Source: Paracoccaceae bacterium (GTDB taxonomy: Bacteria; Pseudomonadota; Alphaproteobacteria; Rhodobacterales; Rhodobacteraceae). Taken from it: 33,784 bases of DNA. The position numbers and the translations under genes are program-made. How positions within the stretch are numbered: position 1 is the first letter of the stretch; each line of letters starts with the position of its first letter. Positions 10,001 through 17,443 of this stretch are shown in pieces. The notes beneath the pieces were generated by a model. That model saw only the letters and a program-made list of their open reading frames with translations, was not told the origin of the DNA and made no database searches. The DNA lies in NCBI GenBank assembly GCA_024742575.1, contig JANSYF010000036.1, positions 1 to 33,784 of the forward strand. The letters are read 5' to 3'.

Positions 10001-10551
10001 AGCAGATGCTGGAAGAGGCGATCGCCAAAATTAAATCCGGCGAATTGGAAGGGCTGTCCGAAGCAGACGACCAATGGGCACCACAGATCAACTTGGGTGT
10101 GTCGGTGCTGATTCCCGAAGCCTATGTGCCCGATCTCGATGTACGACTGGGCCTTTACCGCCGCCTGTCATCACTTTCGACCAAGGTGGAGCTGGAAGGC
10201 TTTGCAGCCGAACTGATCGACCGCTTTGGGAAACTCCCGCGCGAAGTAAATACACTGCTGCTGGTGGTGCGGATTAAAGCGATGTGCAAACGGGCAGGCA
10301 TCGCGAAACTTGACGGCGGACCCAAGGGTGCGACGATCCAGTTCCACAACGACAAGTTCGCATCACCCGAAGGTCTGGTGGATTTCATCAAGGATCAGAA
10401 TGGCTTGGCCAAGGTGAAGGACAACAAGATCGTTGTTCGCCGCGACTGGGTCAAAGACAGCGACAAGATCAAAGGTGCCTTTGCCATCGCACAGGATCTG
10501 GCGAAGAAGGTCAAAGAAGCCGGCGCGAAAAAAGGCGTGCCCACCAAGTAG
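7072..10551 (+). CDS. mfd: Transcription-repair coupling factor Mfd
   Basis: An 1159-residue SF2 ATPase that removes RNA polymerase stalled at DNA lesions and recruits UvrA to start strand-specific excision repair. Domain order matches the family. An N-terminal UvrB-homology region opens with APEGFDARLVLAEA and includes FPGWDCLPYDRVSP. The RNA-polymerase-interacting CarD-like domain lies around residues 478-560 (PGDLVVHVDHGIGRYLGME). The Walker A GDVGFGKTE is near residues 629-637 and the DEEQ motif near 729-733. Motif VI lies near residue 900 (IRGRVGRSKTRAYAYL), and the C-terminal D7 domain runs from about residue 1000. Length is typical. No Shine-Dalgarno sequence is obvious before the ATG, but the N-terminal sequence matches family expectations from residue 1. 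It follows the small membrane-protein gene closely. Confidence 0.97.
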   Translation: MKTSQHITMGGAPEGFDARLVLAEAEKHGGAVCHIARDDRRLAQMREALRVFAPAIPVFVFPGWDCLPYDRVSPNPDISATRMATLAALTHAMPSQYVLLTTMSAATQRVPARDVLREAAFSARVGNRVNEEALRNFLVRMGFSQAPTVLEPGDYAIRGGIIDIYPPGDGGPVRLDLFGDVLDGARRFDPATQRTTEKLELVELAPVSEVILDEAAITRFRQNYRIEFGAAGSDDPLYEAVSAGRKQAGMEHWLPFFHDRLETLFDYLPGVPVTQDDQITPARISRWDGIVDQYETRKAALAQKSRMDTVYKPVSPDQLYLDDADWIAAMGDRRVVQFHPLAQASGPGVVDAGGRIGRNFAPERQQESISLFSALADHLRKKMEDGPVVIASYSDGARERLSGLIEDEGLAETIPVNDLTRVGKRGLHLAIWPLEQGFEAPWDKDGKLTVISEQDVLGDRLIRSPKKRRKAENFLTETQSLSPGDLVVHVDHGIGRYLGMEVITAAGAAHECLLLEYAESSKLYLPVENIELLSKYGHEEGFLDKLGGGAWQAKKARLKERIREMAEKLIRVAAERALRKAPIMDPPPGAWDAFSARFPYQETDDQLRAIEDVMADMHSGQPMDRLICGDVGFGKTEVAMRAAFVAAMSGVQVAVIAPTTLLARQHYKSFAERFRGFPLEVRPLSRFVSAKDAAATKDGLARGTVDIVVGTHALLAKGIRFQNLGLLIIDEEQHFGVGHKERLKQLRSDIHVLTLTATPIPRTLQLSLSGVRDLSIIGTPPVDRLAIRTYVSEFDAVTIREGLLREHYRGGQSFFVVPRISDLPEIEDFLKTQVPEVSYVVAHGQMAAGELDTRMNAFYDGKYDVLLATTIVESGLDIPTANTMVIHRADMFGLSQLYQIRGRVGRSKTRAYAYLTTKPRAKLTATAEKRLRVLGSLDTLGAGFTLASQDLDIRGAGNLLGEEQSGQMRDVGYELYQQMLEEAIAKIKSGELEGLSEADDQWAPQINLGVSVLIPEAYVPDLDVRLGLYRRLSSLSTKVELEGFAAELIDRFGKLPREVNTLLLVVRIKAMCKRAGIAKLDGGPKGATIQFHNDKFASPEGLVDFIKDQNGLAKVKDNKIVVRRDWVKDSDKIKGAFAIAQDLAKKVKEAGAKKGVPTK

Positions 10552-10672
10552 CCCGCACATGTCCAAACTTTGCGCGACTTGCAGATGACATGGCACATGC
10601 AGTGCGGCATGATCGGTTCACGGTCAGGCCTGCACCTTCCCAGCCCGCACAATGATCTTGGAGAATTAGACG

Positions 10673-12466
10673 ATGCGAACCGGACAGCTTTACATCTTTG
10701 GCGACAGCCTTTCCGATGATGGTGCGCGCGCGGTGCAGATGCAGGCCGAACCCATTGACCTGTATTTCGCGGGTCGCGCCTCGAATGGTCCTGTCTGGCA
10801 CGAATATATCCGAAATGATCTGGCCATCGCGCCCGCGGCCACAACAATCAGCCAAGCGCCGAACTTTGAAGGTTATCTAAGTGGGTCCGCACTCAACGGG
10901 ATAAACTTTGCCCATTCCAGCGCAGTGTCGTCGTCCACCGAAGACCCCAAGATACCCGGCGCTGTCCAGCAGGCCGAAGGGTTTGCCGCACTAGTGGCAT
11001 CGGGGGACATTCCCGCGCCTGACGATCAGGACGTTTTCGTGATCTGGATCGGCGGTAACGATTTCCTTGGCCTCGCAGACGCGACATTTGCCGATATTCT
11101 GGACATTCTGAACCTCGACGATTCCATCGTCGAAAACATCGAAACCGCTGTCGATACGCTGACATCAGTGGGTGCACAGAATTTCGTGTTCTTGGGCCAG
11201 CCTACAATCGGTGGTGCGTTTCTTGGTGCCGAAGCCCCAGCAGGATCGTTGATTGCCAGCCTTTGGAACAGCTTGACGCGGAATTATAACGACACGCTTA
11301 AGGATTATTCCGACAGCGTCGGCGCAGTGGAGGGGCAAACGGCGCTCTACATCGATATCGCTGAGTTCATAGCCGAGTTAGAAGACACTCCTGCGCAATT
11401 CGGGTTCTCGAATGTCACCAGTGATATCTTCACCGATGGCGCAGACTTTGCCGACCAAAGCTATTTCAGCGTTGATGGCATCCATCCGACTGGCGCAGGC
11501 CATGCTGCCATTGCCGACTATGTGGTCCAAGCCGCCGCCGATGCCGGGTTCGATCTAACCGCGATGGCGGGTAACGTTGTTCCCGGCTCGGCACGAGAGG
11601 ATGATCTATCGGGGACCACAGGCCCGGACAGTATCACCGGAGATGGCGGAAATGACACCCTCACAGGGGGTGACGGGTTGGACACCGTATTCCTTCAAGG
11701 GACGCAAAATCTTTACACATTGACGATTGGAGACGAGATCACCCTGACTGACCGCAGCGGCGCGGAAGGTACCGATACCCTACGCGAAATCGAATTCCTT
11801 CATTTTGCCGATGGTCGTTTTGATCTGACCCGGTTTGACGATGGCGCAAACCTGACAGGGGCAGAGTTTCGCAGTCTGACCGAAGTCTACGTCAGCTATT
11901 TTGATCGCGCCCCCGATGCACTTGGCCTCCTGTTCTGGGCGGATGCCTTTGCCAATGGCACAACGCTCGATCAGATTTCAGACGCGTTTGCCATGTCGGA
12001 CGAAGGGCTGGAGGTTTTCCCCCTCGACGCACAATTGTTTGAATTCGTCTCGTCCGTCTATCAAAACACATTGGGCCGCGTCGGAGATGATGCAGGTGTG
12101 AACTTCTGGGCCGACGCGCTGCAATCGGGCGCTGTTGGCCGCGGTGATTTCGTGCTTCGCGTCTTAGAAGGCACGCGTGCGACGCCCCCTGAAGACGCGA
12201 CGCCAGAGTTCCTCGCCCAACAGACGGCAGACCGTGCCTACCTGGATGACAAAATCGACATTGGACTCTTCGTCGCCACCCAACTTGGACTAAGCGACGT
12301 GGCTGCGGCGTCGAACACAATGGCACTTTACGACGGCTCCGGCGAAAGCGTCGCAGAAGCAATTGCTGCGGCAGAGCAAGCGTTGGAGGTTGCATCCGGA
12401 ATCGACGGCAGCGGACAGTTCTTGATCGAACTTGTCGGGGTCGGCGATGCGTTGTCCATTGTCTGA
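10673..12466 (+). CDS. GDSL/SGNH-family secreted hydrolase with RTX-like repeat and DUF4214 domain
   Basis: A 597-residue protein in three parts. (1) An SGNH/GDSL esterase-lipase domain, residues ~5-300: block I GDSLSD with nucleophile Ser12, block III GGND at 127-130, and block V Asp268-x-x-His271 (DGIHPTGAGH). (2) A glycine/aspartate-rich RTX-like calcium-binding stretch around residues 315-335 (GDGGNDTLTGGDGLD), followed by a beta-rich linker. (3) A DUF4214-type segment around residues 395-510, with two repeats of the YVSYFDRAPDALGLLFWA / YQNTLGRVGDDAGVNFWA pattern. There is no N-terminal signal peptide. RTX repeats plus absent signal peptide suggest type I secretion through a C-terminal signal, with Ca2+-dependent folding outside the cell. 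No transporter genes are adjacent. The composition is strongly acidic, as in exported marine proteins. The substrate is unknown; esterase or lipase is the safest call. Confidence 0.88.
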   Translation: MRTGQLYIFGDSLSDDGARAVQMQAEPIDLYFAGRASNGPVWHEYIRNDLAIAPAATTISQAPNFEGYLSGSALNGINFAHSSAVSSSTEDPKIPGAVQQAEGFAALVASGDIPAPDDQDVFVIWIGGNDFLGLADATFADILDILNLDDSIVENIETAVDTLTSVGAQNFVFLGQPTIGGAFLGAEAPAGSLIASLWNSLTRNYNDTLKDYSDSVGAVEGQTALYIDIAEFIAELEDTPAQFGFSNVTSDIFTDGADFADQSYFSVDGIHPTGAGHAAIADYVVQAAADAGFDLTAMAGNVVPGSAREDDLSGTTGPDSITGDGGNDTLTGGDGLDTVFLQGTQNLYTLTIGDEITLTDRSGAEGTDTLREIEFLHFADGRFDLTRFDDGANLTGAEFRSLTEVYVSYFDRAPDALGLLFWADAFANGTTLDQISDAFAMSDEGLEVFPLDAQLFEFVSSVYQNTLGRVGDDAGVNFWADALQSGAVGRGDFVLRVLEGTRATPPEDATPEFLAQQTADRAYLDDKIDIGLFVATQLGLSDVAAASNTMALYDGSGESVAEAIAAAEQALEVASGIDGSGQFLIELVGVGDALSIV

Positions 12467-12481
12467 TACGTTGAACACCGC

Positions 12482-13402
12482 CTATCCGTCTGACATGCCC
12501 TTTCTGAGCGCTGGCAGCTTGAGGCCGTCATGTATGGTCACCTCATTCTCGGCCGACATCGAGACAACCCGCAAATAGGGTGCACCCGCAGAGCGGTCAT
12601 CGACATGTGTCCGTGACAGCCCGGCCACAACGGCCCCCGTGCCGGGGCGCCGTTCAACCGCTTCTGCCAATTCGCGGCGGAACCGGCATTGGAAACTGTT
12701 GCAAATGTCAGCGCGCAGCGGGCGGTCCAAAGTGCATCCTTGCGGGCCGTGATAGACGCAACTGCCGTTGATTGATGTGGGCGGAATGCGGGACAGGTAT
12801 GTCTGTAAAAGCTGTTCTTCCGTCAAATCCGGAGTCTTCCAGCGCTGGCACGTGATCGACTCGGCCGTCAAAAAGGCGTTTCGACCACCGCCCATAAGAC
12901 AACAATCGCCTTGGCATGCGATACAAGCTGTATCAAGAACCGCTGGTTCCGGTTTTTCTTGCTTCAAACGGAGGGCGAAATCCGGATCGTCTTCGGGCGG
13001 TTCCGGACGTTTTGAAACACCGTCAGCGGCGGCAAAGCTTTCGCCGATAATGGTCCGCAGGTGGGTTTCAAAAGCAGTACGGCGGGCGTCGGACAAGGGC
13101 ACCAAGGGTACGTCGATATAGGGTGCAAGACCATGCGCGATGCGACCCAGACTTGGAACGCCAATCTCGCGCGCCGCTTTGCGCAACACACCGCGCGTAC
13201 GACGGTTGGAGGTTGCGCGCCAGGCGGCTTCTTTTTGGTCTCTTTTTCGCGCGATTTCCGCATTCATTTCGATTTTACGCCGCGTCTGGCACTGCGGTTG
13301 ATCGCATATATCCTCTGCATCGTCCGCCAATGGACATCGACATAGTATGCACAGCCGTGGTGGGCCGTGGTGCGATCGGGCGTGAAAAACAGGGGATGCC
13401 AT
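12482..13402 (-). CDS. YkgJ-like cysteine-cluster protein with N-terminal zinc-ribbon-like motif
   Basis: A 306-residue protein rich in cysteine clusters. The N-terminus has CILCRC (18-23) and C33-x4-C38, resembling a zinc ribbon. A charged helical region follows (NAEIARKRDQKEAAWRA). The second half carries the YkgJ/Fe-S-cluster-type pattern CIACQGDCC, then CVYHGPQGCTLDRPLRADICNSFQC. YkgJ-family proteins are presumed metal (zinc or iron-sulfur) binding; no biochemical function is established. The start at 13402 lacks a clear Shine-Dalgarno sequence. The next in-frame methionine is residue 45, which would remove the N-terminal cysteines, so I keep the longer form with reservations. The gene is convergent with the SGNH hydrolase (15 bp apart) and downstream of tRNA-Gly on the same strand. 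Confidence 0.75.
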   Translation of the reverse strand: MASPVFHARSHHGPPRLCILCRCPLADDAEDICDQPQCQTRRKIEMNAEIARKRDQKEAAWRATSNRRTRGVLRKAAREIGVPSLGRIAHGLAPYIDVPLVPLSDARRTAFETHLRTIIGESFAAADGVSKRPEPPEDDPDFALRLKQEKPEPAVLDTACIACQGDCCLMGGGRNAFLTAESITCQRWKTPDLTEEQLLQTYLSRIPPTSINGSCVYHGPQGCTLDRPLRADICNSFQCRFRRELAEAVERRPGTGAVVAGLSRTHVDDRSAGAPYLRVVSMSAENEVTIHDGLKLPALRKGMSDG

Positions 13403-13502
13403 GTATGCGCTTTCAAAAAACTGATCAGAAATGCCATCAGGATGGCACAGAACCGTGCATTGGCAAACCGCTATTAGGCGTCACGCTTGGCTGGGAAAAA
13501 AC

Positions 13503-13576
13503 TGGAGCGGGTAGCGGGAATCGAACCCGCAACGTAAGCTTGGGAAGCTCGCGTGATACCTTTTCACCATACCCGC
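13503..13576 (-). tRNA. tRNA-Gly (anticodon CCC)
   Basis: A 74-base cloverleaf including an encoded CCA. The acceptor GCGGGTA/TACCCGC has discriminator T before CCA; the D stem is GTGA/TCAC; the T arm is GCGGG-TTCGATT-CCCGC. The anticodon loop TTCCCAA puts CCC at positions 34-36, reading the glycine codon GGG. The anticodon stem CGAGC/GCTTA contains a G-U wobble and an apparent C-A mismatch at the outer pair, slightly weaker than usual. A run of T follows the CCA (GTTTTTT), consistent with transcript termination. Confidence 0.95.
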
Positions 13577-13712
13577 GCTCTGGTCCGACGGGATACGCCG
13601 CCGCCTGAGCGGCGTCAAGATCGCTGCACATCTTGTCGTGCCAAATGGAACGATCCGGCACACAGCGCGTTGCCTGACCAACGATACACAATTCAAAAAG
13701 GTCGAGGTCAGC

Positions 13713-15089
13713 ATGTCAAAGATGGACACCATCAATCCGGCCACCGAAACCGCCATTGCCACATACGAGGTCATGGACTCGTCCACAGCAATGGCCAAGG
13801 TCGAGGCCTGTCATACCGCGTTTCTTGAATGGCGCTTAATGACCCACCGCGACCGCGCGCCGTACCTCACCAAGATCGCTGCAGCGCTGCGCATCCACGC
13901 CGATGAATTGGCGACGCTTATGACCAGCGAGGTGGGCAAGCTTTACCGTGATGGTAAAACCGAAGTCGAACTGTGCGCACAGATCTTCGAATACACAGCC
14001 GAACACGGCCCCGCCGAACTCGCCGACGAAACCCGCACCCACAGCGGGGGTGAGAAATCGGGGATCGTCACGTTTAGCCCAATTGGCGTGATTTATTCGA
14101 TCCAGCCGTGGAATTTTCCGCTCTATCAGCCGGTGCGCGTGTTGGCGGCGAACCTGATGGCGGGCAATGGTGTGGTGCTGAAACACGCGTCGATCTGCAC
14201 GGGCAGCGGGCTCAAACTGCGCGAGATCTGTATTGAGGCAGGATTGCCCGAAGACCTGTTCCAAGTGGTGATCATCGATCACGACACGTCGGACGAGTTG
14301 ATCGCCGACAAGCTGGTGCGCGGCGTAACAATGACTGGCAGCGATGGCGCGGGTCGGCACATTGGTGCGCTGGCCAGCAAGCACCTCAAGAAGACGGTTC
14401 TCGAACTGGGATCGAACGACGCCTACCTTGTGTTGGAAAAAGCCGATGTCGAACTGGCCGTGAAGACCAGCGTCATGGGACGGCTGTTCAACAACGGCGA
14501 GACCTGTGTCTCGGCCAAGCGCTTTGTGGTGACCAACGCGGTCTATGACGCCTTTGTCGACGCCTTTGTCGAGCAGATGAAGGCCATCAAACTGGGCGAC
14601 CCGATGGACGAGGACACCCAGCTTGGGCCGCTGTCCAGCCAAGAACAGTTCGATACGGTGAAAGAGCAAGTGACCAAGAGCGTCGCCAAGGGCGCGAAAC
14701 TGCTCTGCGGTGGTGATCCGAAAGACGGCACCGGGCACTATTACCCGGCCACCGTACTGGCGGATGTCACGCCGGGCATGCCCGCCTATGACGACGAAAT
14801 CTTCGGCCCCGTGGCCGCCGTGATCCGCGCCAAGGATGATGAGGACGCGATGCGCATCGCCAATGACAGCCGCTATGGCTTGGGCGGAGGCATCTTCTGT
14901 CAGGACGAAGAGCACGCGATGAAACTCGCCCGTGATCATTTTGACACCGGCATGGTGCGCATCAACAGCTTTGGCGCGGCGGATCCGAACATGCCGTTCG
15001 GCGGCGTCAAGGACTCGGGCTACGGGCGTGAACATGGCGGGTTCGGGATGAAGGAGTTCGTGAACATCAAGGCGATCTTCCGTCCCTGA
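13713..15089 (+). CDS. NAD(P)-dependent succinate-semialdehyde dehydrogenase-type aldehyde dehydrogenase
   Basis: A 458-residue aldehyde dehydrogenase, the length of E. coli Sad (YneI)-type succinate-semialdehyde dehydrogenases. It would oxidise an aldehyde such as succinate semialdehyde to the acid, feeding the TCA cycle. The catalytic cysteine is C265 (GETCVSAKR) and the general base is E231 (VLELGSNDAYLVL). Other family motifs are SPIGVIYSIQPWNFPLYQ, the cofactor-binding TMTGSDGAGRHIG, DEIFGPVAAV and NMPFGGVKDSGYGREHG. I start at the ATG at 13713, which has GAGG six bases upstream; 25 codons of open frame precede it without similarity. It is followed 30 bases later by the NAD(P)-binding protein gene, likely cotranscribed. 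The aldehyde substrate is inferred from subfamily resemblance only. Confidence 0.9.
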   Translation: MSKMDTINPATETAIATYEVMDSSTAMAKVEACHTAFLEWRLMTHRDRAPYLTKIAAALRIHADELATLMTSEVGKLYRDGKTEVELCAQIFEYTAEHGPAELADETRTHSGGEKSGIVTFSPIGVIYSIQPWNFPLYQPVRVLAANLMAGNGVVLKHASICTGSGLKLREICIEAGLPEDLFQVVIIDHDTSDELIADKLVRGVTMTGSDGAGRHIGALASKHLKKTVLELGSNDAYLVLEKADVELAVKTSVMGRLFNNGETCVSAKRFVVTNAVYDAFVDAFVEQMKAIKLGDPMDEDTQLGPLSSQEQFDTVKEQVTKSVAKGAKLLCGGDPKDGTGHYYPATVLADVTPGMPAYDDEIFGPVAAVIRAKDDEDAMRIANDSRYGLGGGIFCQDEEHAMKLARDHFDTGMVRINSFGAADPNMPFGGVKDSGYGREHGGFGMKEFVNIKAIFRP

Positions 15090-15119
15090 ACCGACCCCTC
15101 CCATTCGAAAGGACATATG

Positions 15120-15716
15120 ATGAATATTCTCGTCGCCGGGGCCACCGGCAAAACAGGCTTGCGCCTGACCCAAACCCTCTTGGCCAATGGCCACCACCCG
15201 ATTTCACTGGTGCGCGACAGCTCTGACACCTCGGACCTGCCCAATGGCACCGAGACGCGCCACGGCGATCTGACCGACCTGCAACCGGGCGTCTGCGATG
15301 GTTGTGACGTGGTGGTCTTTGCCGCCGGATCAGGCAGTGGTACGGGGCCGGAGATGACCGACGCCGTCGACCGCGACGGGGCCAAGCGGCTGGTCGATCT
15401 GGCCAAAGATGCGGGCGTGGGGCGGTTTGTCATGCTAAGCACCGTGGGGGCGGGCGACCCGGACCCGGACAGCAAGCTGGGGCACTACTTGATGGCCAAA
15501 CACGAGGCGGATGAACACCTCAAGGCGTCAGGGCTGGACTTTGCCATCCTGCGGCCCGTGGCGCTGACCGACGAAGACGGCACGCGCAACATCGTCTATG
15601 GTGATGCCGTGGACGTACAGGGAGAGGCCACACGAGGCGACGTGGCCTATGTGCTGGCGCAGGCGGTGGACGACCCGGAGTGGCGCGGCAAGACGCTCTT
15701 GATGGCGTCGGCATGA
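15120..15716 (+). CDS. SDR-type NAD(P)H-binding protein (atypical short-chain dehydrogenase, YhfK-like)
   Basis: A 198-residue Rossmann-fold protein. The N-terminal ILVAGATGKTGLRL is the GxxGxxG dinucleotide motif of atypical SDRs. It is followed by HGDLTDL, VVVFAAGSGSG, the FVMLSTVGAGDPD segment (catalytic-loop equivalent), then YLMAKHEADEHLKASGLDFAILRPVALTDE. This is the architecture of small NAD(P)-binding SDR-a5-like proteins (NmrA/YwnB/YhfK type), which are often regulatory or act as reductases. Two ATG codons in tandem (15117 and 15120) are possible; AAAGGA is spaced better (6 bases) for the second. It probably forms a two-gene unit with the upstream aldehyde dehydrogenase. It is the last GC-rich gene before the AT-rich ATPase. 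The substrate is unknown. Confidence 0.88.
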   Translation: MNILVAGATGKTGLRLTQTLLANGHHPISLVRDSSDTSDLPNGTETRHGDLTDLQPGVCDGCDVVVFAAGSGSGTGPEMTDAVDRDGAKRLVDLAKDAGVGRFVMLSTVGAGDPDPDSKLGHYLMAKHEADEHLKASGLDFAILRPVALTDEDGTRNIVYGDAVDVQGEATRGDVAYVLAQAVDDPEWRGKTLLMASA

Positions 15717-15733
15717 GATTGGGGTAAAGCTAT

Positions 15734-15761
15734 AACGGATCGCACTTCAACTCGATCCGTT
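15734..15761 (+). terminator. Candidate terminator hairpin after the SDR gene
   Basis: A perfect 9-bp stem AACGGATCG (15734-15742) / CGATCCGTT (15753-15761) with a 10-base loop lies 17 bases past the SDR stop. It is followed by a weak pyrimidine/T-rich tract (CTTTTGTTTCTT). It lies at the left edge of the AT-rich segment and could alternatively be an operator. Confidence 0.5.
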
Positions 15762-15876
15762 CACTCTACTTTTGTTTCTTCGAGATACAGCCTTTGAACT
15801 CTTGATAACAATCTTTGGTTGACTGGAATCTCACTCTCGTTAACTTGCCGTTCTAGTGCAAGTAACGAGGTTTGCT

Positions 15877-17427
15877 TTGTCGTTAGAAAATGTTCTCACA
15901 TGGGACCAACCATTTGGCCCTAATGCAACTGAAAAAATTGCACAGGACTTATTTGAAGAAATTCTTGATGATACAAATTCTGCATATATTGCATTGAAAA
16001 CTAGGCCGTTTTTAATTGTTGGCCGCAGAGGAGCTGGCAAGACCTCCATGCTGTCAGCAATAAAGTTAAGTGGCAAATTTGATACCGTAGTTGATGTGCC
16101 GCCATCGCAAGCATTTCAAAAGCTCGTCAAAATAATTGATGAATCAAAATCAGAAACAATAATTGAAGAAACAGTCGCCGAAGCTTGGGAAAAAATCATT
16201 TGGAATTTTGTTTTCCTGAGAATTTATGCTGACTTCAAATCTAAGCGACCTAAAGACACCGCAATTATCGGAAACTACCTCACAAAGGTGGGCTTGAAGC
16301 CGAATAGCTTGCCGGGGCAGCTTATGTCCTTCTTGCTTAAACTGGTGAAAAAAGATAGTGAAGCGGCAAGTGATGCAGTCGCTCTTTTAAATGAAATCTT
16401 AGACGCGAATTCTGAATACGATCAAGTTCTTGAATTGGTAAAAGGAATATTGAAAGAGTCTCGGACAAGGTGCGTTGTGTTAATTGACAATATTGAAAAA
16501 ATTGATCTTTCCAAAATCTCAATGCGTTTGTCGGTTGCTGGTCTTTTGATGGCGGTTGATACCTTCAAAAATGCCTCAATTCCGATCGATGTGCGGTGTA
16601 GCATTCCCGCCGAGATATTTCCGCGCTTGGCAGACCTTGCTGCGAATTCAGACAAGAGTCTTGACAGCAAATTAGTCCTACACTGGTCTTCGAACGAATT
16701 ATTGCACATGGCCGCAATTCGATATCGTGAATTCTTGCGCAACTATGGCACACCGGATGTGCAAAAACGCATTAAAGACGCAAAGCTTGACGAGCCTGAA
16801 GGCTTGGATGCTTTTATGCACCAGTTTTTTCCGCGACGCCTTAAAAATGGACGTGACTACGAAGAGTTCACGCTTCGCTATATAATTCGCCATACCCAGC
16901 TATTACCCAGGCAGTTCATCACCTATCTAAACGAAATTGCAAGAAAATCATTTGAAGCTAGGCGTGGAGATAGCTTCGAGTTCTCAGAGCAAAGCGTTAT
17001 TCGTGGTGTGCGTGCCCAAGAAGGCCTTGTATGCCAAGGAATCTTTAGTGGATATCGCACAGTCTTTCCTTATGCGAAGCGGGTATGCCAAATTCTGCTG
17101 CCACAACTTAGCCTGACTTTTTCGTTTGGTGAGCTAGAAGTTCAATTCAGACAGCAGAGAGGCAAGCTAGTTGACGATGAGAATAACCCACTTTTTCCAA
17201 GTGTGAATGCATGTCTAGAGATGCTCACTGAGATTGGTGCTGTAGGTGTTAAAGTTGATGAAGACGACGAATACATACATGCTGAATTTTCTTATAACCT
17301 TCCACTCAATTTAGCTTATCGAATTGATGACACCTTTTGCCTACACCCAGCTTTCTCAGGCACGTACCGTTCCGATATTAATTCGTCGAAGTATAAGCCG
17401 ATATTTCCACAGCTCGGGTCTGACTAG
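15877..17427 (+). CDS. Solitary P-loop ATPase (Sll1717-like), AT-rich, probably horizontally acquired
   Basis: A 516-residue predicted cytosolic ATPase. The N-terminus has PFGPNATEKIAQ and a helix, then Walker A GRRGAGKTS (residues 49-57, Lys55/Thr56). Walker B is CVVLIDNIEKID with Asp204. The C-terminal half has RRLKNGRDYEEF and HTQLLPRQFITYLNEIAR. A likely winged-helix region spans ~398-475, and an FCLHPAFSGTY ending follows. The layout resembles the loosely defined Sll1717-family/ORC-like P-loop ATPases; no nuclease, protease or membrane domain is visible. I prefer the TTG at 15877, which has GAGG six bases upstream, over the GTG at 15856, which has none. A weak promoter (TTGACT at 15819, TAACTT at 15841) precedes it. 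Its codon use is strikingly AT-rich compared with both neighbours. It stands alone between an SDR gene and the RACo-like gene, with no partner gene. A defence or mobile-element role is a guess. Confidence 0.85.
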   Translation: MSLENVLTWDQPFGPNATEKIAQDLFEEILDDTNSAYIALKTRPFLIVGRRGAGKTSMLSAIKLSGKFDTVVDVPPSQAFQKLVKIIDESKSETIIEETVAEAWEKIIWNFVFLRIYADFKSKRPKDTAIIGNYLTKVGLKPNSLPGQLMSFLLKLVKKDSEAASDAVALLNEILDANSEYDQVLELVKGILKESRTRCVVLIDNIEKIDLSKISMRLSVAGLLMAVDTFKNASIPIDVRCSIPAEIFPRLADLAANSDKSLDSKLVLHWSSNELLHMAAIRYREFLRNYGTPDVQKRIKDAKLDEPEGLDAFMHQFFPRRLKNGRDYEEFTLRYIIRHTQLLPRQFITYLNEIARKSFEARRGDSFEFSEQSVIRGVRAQEGLVCQGIFSGYRTVFPYAKRVCQILLPQLSLTFSFGELEVQFRQQRGKLVDDENNPLFPSVNACLEMLTEIGAVGVKVDEDDEYIHAEFSYNLPLNLAYRIDDTFCLHPAFSGTYRSDINSSKYKPIFPQLGSD

Positions 17428-17443
17428 TATGAAATAAAAGAGA

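Noticed and set aside
13836..15197. A 453-codon open frame on the minus strand opposite the aldehyde dehydrogenase.
   Set aside because: It is an antisense shadow of a GC-rich gene; the plus-strand protein has complete family motifs and a ribosome site, while the shadow resembles nothing.
15717..17443. A tRNA-integrated genomic island using tRNA-Gly as attachment site.
   Set aside because: The tRNA lies 2.2 kb away with two GC-rich housekeeping-like genes in between, and I see no tRNA-end repeat or integrase near the AT-rich gene.
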